Shown piece after piece: positions 54,001-61,100 of a stretch of 64,000 nucleotides of DNA (position 1 is the stretch's first letter; the number at the start of each line of letters is the position of its first letter). The notes under the pieces were generated by a model that saw only the letters and a program-made list of their open reading frames with translations, was not told the DNA's origin and ran no database searches. Position numbers and translations under genes: made by a program. This DNA is from Ornithinimicrobium cryptoxanthini (GTDB lineage: Bacteria; Actinomycetota; Actinomycetes; Actinomycetales; Dermatophilaceae): NCBI RefSeq assembly GCF_023923205.1, contig NZ_CP099490.1:62001-126000 (forward strand), written 5' to 3'.

Positions 54001-56746
54001 GGGGACGACTCACCAGACGGCCAACGGGATCGACGAGTTCGTCACCGACACGCTGCGCAACGAGTTGTTGGGGCTGCCGCTCGACCTGGCCAGCATCAAC
54101 CTGATGCGCGGCCGGGACACGGGTGTGCCCCCGCTCCAGACAGCCCGGGAGACCTTCTTCCAGGCCACCGGAGATCCGGAGCTCGCGCCCTACGCCAGCT
54201 GGCGCTCCTTCGAGTTGCAGATGAAGAACCCGGAGTCCCTGGGCAACTTCATCGCGGCCTACGGCACCCACGAGGACCTCGACCGCTCGACGATGACCGT
54301 GAGCGAGCTGCGCGATGTGGGCTTCTCCCTGGCTCAGGACGCCACCTTCAAGGACGCGCCGGCCGCCGAGACCGGTTTGGACGACGTGGACTTCTGGATG
54401 GGTGGTCTGGCCGAGAAGCCGGAGCCGTTCGGCAACATGCTCGGCAGCACCTTCAACTTCGTGTTCGAGAAGCAGCTGGAAGACCTGCAGAACGGCGACC
54501 GCTTCTACTACCTCACCCGCAACCACGGTCAGTCGTTCTTCTTCACCCTGGAGGCCAACTCCTTCTCCGAGCTGATCCAGCGCAACACCGACATCGGTCC
54601 GATCCCGTTCGACATCTTCTCGATGCCGAGCGAGGTCTTCGACCTCCGGGACGACCCGGACGACCTGCTCGCGGCAGGTCTGGAGCGGCGGCCGGACGGG
54701 ACCTGGCACTTCACGGGCGAGGACCACGTGGTCATCCACGGGACCGACGGGGGCGACCGCATCACCGCGGGCCTGGGCGACGACACCATCTGGGGCGGCG
54801 CCGGTCCGGACGTCCTCCAGGGCGGCGCCGGTGTGGACGTGCTCGCCGGTGGTGACGGTGACGACATCCTCACCGACATCCACGGCGACGAGGACCGCAT
54901 GCTCGGCCAGGCCGGCAACGACGCGATCAACGGCGGTCCGGGCTTCGGTGACCTGCTCATGGGCGGCAGCGGCACGGACTGGATCCTGGGCGGTGCTGAC
55001 CGGGCCCAGGTGTTCGCCGGTCTCGACGACGACTTCATCCAGGGGTCCCCAGGCCCGGATCTGCTCTGGGGCAACGAGGGCGACGACTGGATCGAGGGCA
55101 GCTTCGGGCACGACCTGCTCCAGGGTGACAACGGGAACGGCTTCTTCAACGACCCGTGGGGCGGCCACGACATCATGATCGGCGGCCCGGGCAACAGCGA
55201 CTACGACGCCGAGGGCGGCGACGACATCATGGTCGGTGGGGAGGGGACGGAACGGTTCCACGGCATGCTCGGCTTCGACTGGGTGACCTACAAGGACCTG
55301 CGCGTCCCGATCCAGGCAGACCTGGCGTTCACCCCCCAGATGCCGGACGACCTGAACAACGTCAGGGACCGCTACTGGCTGGTCGAGGCTCTGTCGGGCA
55401 GCCCGCAGAACGACATCCTGCGTGGTCAGCACCGGCAGGACGACGCCTACGACCCGACCCGCGGCCTCCTCGGCTACGGCCACCGGCTCACCCAGGAGCA
55501 CCTGGACCGGATCCTGGGCCTGCGTGAGCTGCTGGGGGGTGGCGAGAAGCCGGTGTACGCGGATCCCTTCCTCCACGGCGAGCCGATGCTCGAGTCCGAC
55601 CAGACGAACAACATCATCCTGGGCGGTCCGGGCAGCGACATCATCGAGCCGAGGGAAGGCAGGAACTTCGTCGACGGAGACGCCTACCTCGACGTCTACA
55701 TCGAGCACCGCCCCTCCGGTCCGGACGGCGAGGCCGTCGAGCGTGGCGACCGGATGTCGGTGTTCAACAGCCGGGTGTTCGCCGGGACGATCAACCCGGG
55801 CGATCTGCACATGGTGCGCGAGATCGTGCACCCGACCGCCATGGACGAGGCCGAGCTGGACACGGTCGTGCTCCCGGGCCGTCTCGAGCACTACACCATC
55901 GACGAGCTCGATGACGGCAACGTCCTGGTGACCTTCGAGGAGGCGCCCACCGCGTGGAGCCACGTCCTGCGCAACATCGAGCGCCTCTCGTTCAACGACC
56001 GGATGCTCTGCCTGCTCGAGGATGACGACGACGCCAACCTGTGCGGTATGCCGAGCGGCGCGGTCACCATCGGCTACGAAGCCCCCGAGGGGGGCGCCGA
56101 CGACTGGACCGAGGGCGGCACGGTCGTGACCACGGTGGAGGATCTGGCTGACCCGCAGGGCGTTCAGCAGTCCGAGCTGGTCTACGAGCTGCAGGTCCTC
56201 GGCGAGGTCGAACGCCTGGACATCGAGGACATCTGGGTCACCACCCAGGTCAACACCACCGGCGAGTTCCAGCTCACCAACGTCGAGGTCGACCTGGAGG
56301 TCCGAGTCGTCGTCAGCTTCGAGGACGACGCCGGCACGCAGGAGTTCCTCGCCTCCGACGGCTACGGTCCGGTCATCAACGTCAACGACGCGCCGGTGCC
56401 CCCGGTGATCGCCCCAGCCGTGCCGGGGGTCGGATCGCAGATGTTCGTCGCGCAGATGCTGACCGACGCCGACGGGACCGAGGTCGCCCTCGAGGAGGAC
56501 GCCTTCGACCATCGTTGGCAGTCCTCGGCCGACGGTGAGTCCTGGAACGACATCCCGGACGCGAGGGCCAACCGGTTCACCGTGACCGAGACGCAGCTGG
56601 GTCAGCAGATCCGGCTGGTGATCGAATACACGGACGACCGGGGCACCGACGAGGTGGCGGTCTCAGAGGCGACCGCTCATGTCCTGCCTGGCGCGACAGG
56701 AAGCGCCAGCCTGCTCGGGGCGGGCGGGCTGATGACCGCTCGATAG
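51092..56746 (+). CDS. Secreted heme peroxidase with internal CWB2 repeats and RTX repeats
   Basis: The ~1,884-residue exported protein has two N-terminal hydrophobic segments (LALVGALAAIAALTL and VLGLTVVGAMVSTTPAML). An animal-type heme peroxidase begins with QPRLISNLIVDQTTANPAAVE and is interrupted by three CWB2 repeats (~245-553). It resumes at DIFIPDVATDEGLSASMSTF with distal His 584 (FGQFFDHGLDL), proximal His 913 (YRFGHSALTQTVDR) and the RGRDTG motif. RTX calcium-binding repeats (GGAGPDVLQGGAGVDVL; ~1215-1400) and Ig-like domains follow. Domain order apart from CWB2 matches MopA/AopA-type Mn(II)-oxidising peroxidases. GTG 51092 follows AAAGGGG; 51065 is an alternative. Confidence 0.9.
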   Translation: MDISTAGAGVLALVGALAAIAALTLQRRSGRGDAARTGRLSRRVLGLTVVGAMVSTTPAMLSAPAAAAPPPGQDFEITRSDLEFILKQIDISEAHGWRVTQPGAADNAANNPLCPASATFSYADQVWADLHGDPCVSAPTLPFGLRTVDGRWNNLHPDRDMWGAANQVFPRLLEQEFVDADPVPPGFPMGTPGTATSYAQLDDGFVFDAQPRLISNLIVDQTTANPAAVEVRDRVEGAHTLDGEVLRVGGSDRFATAAEVSMRNFAPGVPVVFIASGANFPDALAASSAAARNLSPILLVRPDGIPQATIAELQRLAPQRIVVLGGSTVINDPVVTALQAYTDGDVDRVAGSNRYATAAAISAEFFQDTAPTPVVYLATGADFADALAVGALAASASAGVNGSPLLLTLPTSLPAVTVAELERLRPSRIVIAGGAGTISAGVAEQLAGYTDEVVRLSGADRYETAVEISRYAHPTAVPHIYLSTGANFPDALAGGVVAGITNAPVLLVPPNPPLPQSVVAEILRLDPHQVHLLGGEDAISRPLADAVAELLGGRDIFIPDVATDEGLSASMSTFLLFFGQFFDHGLDLVSKGQNGTIVVPLHEDDPMYDPAADTNFLTLSRATVSGVDDAGQRDHENRTTPFVDQSQTYASHPSHHVFLREYAAVGGVPVPTGKLLDGWHGDERAGLPTWGDVKDQARDLLGIELVDADVLEVPLLVTDPYGRFVPGPNGLPQIATGSSGMLEGDLDAPVRVPDDALRAGHSFLDDIAHGASPDTPAGYDNAALEAHFVTGDGRGNENMGLTAVHHVFHAEHNRVLQQLETILHEPGNEDLLEGFRNGGHDGRSAGFWDYSERVFQAARFVTEMEYQHLVFEEFARRIAPSIDATILNENSYMPDVNPAIVAEFAHVVYRFGHSALTQTVDRVFEEETSGVPSGTYEMPLLEAFLNPNGYLRGPGGEALHPDAAAGALIQGTTHQTANGIDEFVTDTLRNELLGLPLDLASINLMRGRDTGVPPLQTARETFFQATGDPELAPYASWRSFELQMKNPESLGNFIAAYGTHEDLDRSTMTVSELRDVGFSLAQDATFKDAPAAETGLDDVDFWMGGLAEKPEPFGNMLGSTFNFVFEKQLEDLQNGDRFYYLTRNHGQSFFFTLEANSFSELIQRNTDIGPIPFDIFSMPSEVFDLRDDPDDLLAAGLERRPDGTWHFTGEDHVVIHGTDGGDRITAGLGDDTIWGGAGPDVLQGGAGVDVLAGGDGDDILTDIHGDEDRMLGQAGNDAINGGPGFGDLLMGGSGTDWILGGADRAQVFAGLDDDFIQGSPGPDLLWGNEGDDWIEGSFGHDLLQGDNGNGFFNDPWGGHDIMIGGPGNSDYDAEGGDDIMVGGEGTERFHGMLGFDWVTYKDLRVPIQADLAFTPQMPDDLNNVRDRYWLVEALSGSPQNDILRGQHRQDDAYDPTRGLLGYGHRLTQEHLDRILGLRELLGGGEKPVYADPFLHGEPMLESDQTNNIILGGPGSDIIEPREGRNFVDGDAYLDVYIEHRPSGPDGEAVERGDRMSVFNSRVFAGTINPGDLHMVREIVHPTAMDEAELDTVVLPGRLEHYTIDELDDGNVLVTFEEAPTAWSHVLRNIERLSFNDRMLCLLEDDDDANLCGMPSGAVTIGYEAPEGGADDWTEGGTVVTTVEDLADPQGVQQSELVYELQVLGEVERLDIEDIWVTTQVNTTGEFQLTNVEVDLEVRVVVSFEDDAGTQEFLASDGYGPVINVNDAPVPPVIAPAVPGVGSQMFVAQMLTDADGTEVALEEDAFDHRWQSSADGESWNDIPDARANRFTVTETQLGQQIRLVIEYTDDRGTDEVAVSEATAHVLPGATGSASLLGAGGLMTAR

Positions 56747-57045
56747 ACCACACCCGGACGCGAGGACCTGCCGTCTCACCCCTCGGCGGACCCGCGGGTC
56801 CAGGTGTCTCGCGCCAGCAACGGCAGCTGGCGCCGCTCGCCCGCTGGCCTGGGAGTACGACCCGGGCCAGCGGGGGACGCTGCACGACCGCCGCGATCGG
56901 GGGCTCCCGACGTGCCCTCGCCGACCTCGACCGTGCCGCGAGGCGTGACGCCCGCCGCGCTGGTGGTCGCCACCCATGACCGGAAGATGCTGCGCGACCT
57001 CGCCGGCTGGCCGCGGCTGCTGTCTGAGCTCGAGCGGCAGGGCCG
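56747..57045. other. Gap with possible gene remnant
   Basis: No complete gene is seen. The plus strand reads TPAALVVATHDRKMLRDLAGWPRLL up to a TGA at 57077-57079, which looks like the end of an ABC-F ATPase (see the pseudogene entry). The rest has no recognisable element. Confidence 0.4.
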
Positions 57046-57079
57046 TCAGGTGGTGCCGGAGCCAGGCTGCCCCTTCTGA
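56948..57079 (+). pseudogene. Possible 3' fragment of an ABC-F ATPase gene
   Basis: The plus-strand frame gives TPAALVVATHDRKMLRDL and AGWPRLL, which resembles the His-switch and end of actinobacterial ABC-F ATPases (VVVATHDRxMLRDL). No Walker motifs or other parts are present, so only a remnant remains. It overlaps the end of the convergent gene by 34 bases. Confidence 0.3.
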
Positions 57080-57750
57080 CGGCGACCCCAGAGAACGGCA
57101 AGCGTACCGAGAACGAGCAGGACGATCACGCCGCCTGCGACCAGCAGCGTCGTCGGCGTCCCGCCCGGCTCGGCCGTGTTCGTGCCTGCGGTGCTGGGGA
57201 CCTGGGTCGTGGTGTCGTCCGGCAGTCCGGCAGGGGCCTCGGTCTCGGGGCCGGTCGCCGAGGGTTCCTCCGGGCCGGCGCCCGGAGACGGTGTGGGGGT
57301 CTCGGCGGTCTCGAGGGGCGGTGCGGTCGCGTCGGTGGCGTCGTCCGCCTCATCTGGTGCGCCGCGGTCGACGACCTCGGTGTGGGCCAGGGCAGCTATT
57401 GGGCCCAAGGAGCTGAACCGCAAAGTCCACTCGCCGGTGTCGGGCAGGTCCACCTCGGCGCCGTAGACACCTGGTACGTCGGTGGGTTCCAGCACCACGG
57501 GCTGCAGGACCGCGCCCGCGGGACCGTCGCCGGCCACCGTCACCGTGGCGTCGGTGGCCGGGTGCCCGTCGCCGCTGTAGCGCAGCTCGACCCGGAGCTC
57601 CACGGACCCGTCGGCCGAGCGGGCCTCGACCAGCTCCAGGACCCCCTCGTCGTCGTGCGCGAAAGCCACCCCGGTCGACATCGGCGCCAGCAGGAGCACC
57701 AGCAGCGCGGCCCACGCCCAGGCTGATGGCGAAAAAACGGCACCCTGCAT
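57046..57750 (-). CDS. Secreted membrane-anchored protein with predicted N-terminal His
   Basis: The 234-residue protein has a signal peptide ending GVAFA, a beta-rich domain (LELVEARSADGSVELRVELRY, DATVTVAGDGPAG, WTLRFSSLG), a Thr/Pro/Glu-rich stalk, and a C-terminal membrane helix (LLVAGGVIVLLVLGTLAVLW) with a basic end. Cleavage after AFA would expose His as residue 1 (HDDEG), like copper proteins of the CopC kind, and a second His is at GDGHPATD. Function unknown; YtkA/CopC-like role is inference. It is convergent with the peroxidase and divergent from the oxidase. Confidence 0.7.
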   Translation of the reverse strand: MQGAVFSPSAWAWAALLVLLLAPMSTGVAFAHDDEGVLELVEARSADGSVELRVELRYSGDGHPATDATVTVAGDGPAGAVLQPVVLEPTDVPGVYGAEVDLPDTGEWTLRFSSLGPIAALAHTEVVDRGAPDEADDATDATAPPLETAETPTPSPGAGPEEPSATGPETEAPAGLPDDTTTQVPSTAGTNTAEPGGTPTTLLVAGGVIVLLVLGTLAVLWGRRQKGQPGSGTT

Positions 57751-58114
57751 CCGTGGATCATCCCCTTTATCTCGGTACTATTTCGTCCTAGTAAAGACGA
57801 CGCCAAAAAAAAGTCAAGACCTCCGCGGACGTGGACACCACGCGAGAGCAGTGGGTGCAACACGCGGACTTGCAAGACACCCGTCCGCGAAGGCTTCAGG
57901 GCAGGGTGGCGGCAGCGTCGAAGTGGACGTTGAGTCAGGCGTGGCCCACGCCACGGCTGATCGGGAAAGACGGCACCTTGCCTCGTGAATCATCCCCTTC
58001 TATCTCGGTTCGATCTCGTCCTCGTAAAGACGATGCCAAGAAAAAGTCAAGAAAACCTTCCCAGGCAGGGCTTTTGATGGCAGGGTGGTTGCAGCGTCAC
58101 AGTTGACGTCAGTC
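57711..58114. repeat. Tandem duplication covering promoter and gene start
   Basis: The segment 57711-57820 recurs at 57944-58053 with a 233-base offset, and 57900-57936 recurs at 58079-58114. The first copy contains the 5' end of the gene ending at 57046 with its minus-strand promoter (TTGACT at 57812-57817). The second has a matching promoter sequence (58045-58050) but its CDS has decayed and the copy has lost about 54 bases. Both keep the inverted repeat TCGTC-N8-GACGA (57783-57800 and 58016-58033). Confidence 0.75.
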
Positions 58115-58132
58115 ATAGCAGGGGAGTGCATG

Positions 58133-61100
58133 ATGACTACAGGGAAACTTGGCGTGCCCGGTCGTGAGCGGAGCCGCCCGAGCGGGCGAAGAACGATCGG
58201 GGCCGTGATCGTGGCGGCGCTCGTCGCCGCACTGGTCGTGGCGAGTGTCGGGCTGATCCTCGACCCGCTGGCGAGAGTGACGCCCGGGGCCGTCGTCAGC
58301 GAGGCCGCTTGGGTCGTGCCGGCGACGCTCATCGGCTTTGCCCTGATGCTCGTCACCCGGCCGTGGCTGCGTCGTCAGCTGCCCGGAGTGCCGGGGGCAC
58401 GCGTCCTGCTCGAGCTCGTCGTCCTCAGCGCCGCGGTCGTCGGCGCGACGACCCTGCTCGCCTTCCTGGGCGGTGTGCTGCGCACCGGCGCGCACGACCA
58501 CGGGGCGCACGCGGGACATGCGGCCGTGGCCCAGCCGGGCCTGCTGGAGCCTGCTTTCCTCGAGGGCGCCAGCGTGGCGCTGCCCGTGGTCGTGGCCGCG
58601 GTCGTGCTGCGGCTCGGGGCCGCGGCGGGTGCAGGCCTGCACGAGGCTCACCGCGCGGCCCGCCGGGTCGGCGGGACCTCGCTGCGCCGACACTCCGTGG
58701 CCTGGGCCTCCGTCACCAGCCTGCTCACCGGTGGCCTGCTGGTCGCCCTCCCGGCGTTGCCCAGCACCGCCGCCATCGTGGCTCCCGCCGCCGCATGCAC
58801 CGCCGAGAGCGCCGTGCGTTCCTACGACATCGCGGCCGTCAACACCTTCATCCCGTTCAGCCGCTGGAACAACGACCTGGGAGAAGCTGCCAACGACCCC
58901 GTCACCGGGGCGCCGCAGCTGACCGACGGCGATCCCTTCGGCATGATCTTCGCCCTGGAGCAGGATGTGGCAGCCCTGCAGCACTGGCACCTGCCGCTGG
59001 CGGAGGACCCCGCGGACGACCCAGCGAACAACCGTCGCCTGCGGCCCCGGCCCCTCGTGCTGCGCGCCAACGCCGGTGAGTGCCTCGAGATCAACCTGCG
59101 CAACGGGCTCGACCCGGCCGCGATGGCCCCCTGGCTGCCGCAGGTCGACCCGCACGTGTCGTTGCAGGCGTTCGGCATTTCCTACAACCCGCAGGCGAGC
59201 GAAGGCTCGCCCACCGGCTACAACACGGACAGCAGCGTGGCTCCAGGCGACACGTCCACCTACCACTGGGTGGCGCCGCAGTCGGAGGGTCTCTACCTGT
59301 TCCGCGACGGTGGCATGTCGGCCGGCGCGGAGAGCGACGGCGGAGGGGCCGAGCACGGGTTGTACGGCGGCCTCGCGGTCCAGCCGGCCGGTGCCCGCTG
59401 GTTTGACCCCATCAGCGGCAACGAGCTGTCCTCGACCGTCCCCGACCAGCAGTACGCCTCGGTGGCGCAGCAGAACGGCGACCTTTACATCGACGCCGTC
59501 ATCACCGTGCCAGCCGGCAACTCGTTCCTGCGCTACCGCGAGAGCGTGCTCGTCAGCCAGGACCTCACCCCGAGCCTCACGCCCCCCGGGGAAGAGGACG
59601 AGCTCTTCGAGCGGTTCAGCATCAACTTCGGCTCGGAGCCGGAGTACAAGCGCACCGGGTGGAACGAGGAGGGGGACGTCTGGTGCGGTGAGTGCAAGGG
59701 GGAGGAGACTGTGCTCTCCTCGTGGGTCTACGGTGACCCGGGGATGGTCAAGCTGGCTTCCGGGAGCGGGCCGTGGCTGCCCACCGAGCCGGACTGGGGC
59801 GGGCAGGACCCCGCGGCGGTCGCGGGGGGAGTGCCCGCGGACAACATCGAGTCCTGCGGGCTGACCCTCACCACGGACAGCGACACTCCGATCTCGTGCT
59901 ACGTGGCGAACGTCACCAGGGCCTATCAAGGTGACCCGATCAAGTTGCGCTTCGGACAGGCAGGGGTCTACGAGACGCACGTCTTCCACCTGCACGCGCA
60001 CACCTGGCCGGCGGAGCCGGACGAGACGGGCCCCGCGGAGTCCATCCCGCCACGGCCGACCCCCGAGGTCCAGCCGCGCGCCACCACGATCGACTCCCAG
60101 ACCTACTCACCGTGGAGCGGCTTCACCGCCGACCTGAACTACGGGGCGGGCGGCCGGGTTGGCACCGTGGGTGACTCCATCTACCACTGTCACCTCTACA
60201 CACACTTCTCGTGGGGCTTCTGGGCCCTGATGCGGGTGCACGACACCTATGAGGACGGCTCGAGTGCGCTGCCCGACGGGATTCGGCTCAACCCCTGGCT
60301 CGCGCTGCGGGAGATCTCACCGGAGCAGGCGTCCCACACCAGGGTGCCGCCGGTGAAGAACGCACCGACGCTGGAGAACCCGGGTTACCCGCGCTTCATC
60401 CCCGGCGAGTTCGGGTCCCGGGCGCCGCAGCCGCCGATGGGCGTGTGGCAGCGCGAGTTCGACGCCGACGGCAACGTCATCCTGGACGACGACGGCAACC
60501 CGGTCGACGCGCCGGCGACGCGCAGCGTCGGCACCACGTCGCTGGACCCGGGGCTGCTCGACGCCACCCAGGAGGTGACCGTCACCGACGCCGGGCAGGA
60601 CCTCACGCTGTCGTTCGCCGGCGCGGAGAGCGACCCGCTGCCGCCCGACGCGACCGCCGACCAGGTCGCAGCCGTCCTCGAGGGGCTGGCAGGCATCCAG
60701 GCCGTCGCCGTGACCGGTGACGCGGGAGGACCGTGGTCGGTCCAGCTCGGGCTGTGGAGATCGACGCCCGACCTGACGATCGGCGGGACGAACGTCACCG
60801 TCGTGCCCAGCGACGGCTTCGACCCGGCCGACGCAGGCGTCGCCCGGATCGCGCACGGTCTGGCGCTGGAGCAGCAGGTGACCCGCGCCTACCACGACCC
60901 GGACTACGTCTTCGGCCAGGAGCTCGATCCCGACAACCAGCCGTTGCCAGGTGCTCCGGTGGTCGATCCGTGCCTGCCCGGCTCCCGCGAGGTCACCTAT
61001 CGGGCCTCGGTGATCCAGCTGCCGCTGACCTACGTGGAGGGCGACGTGGACAACCCGCAGGGCTGGCGCGACGTCCAGGGCCGGATCATCGTCCCGGACG

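Noticed and set aside
52406..56512. A long minus-strand open frame opposite the peroxidase gene
   Set aside because: It is His/Asp/Val/Arg-rich with no domain signature and mirrors the plus-strand codons; this is the usual antisense frame of a GC-rich gene.
58309..59864. Several plus-strand frames of 100-300 residues within the start of the oxidase gene
   Set aside because: They are rich in Arg/Pro/Ser and out of frame with the clear membrane and cupredoxin sequence; the true frame has no stop in the window.
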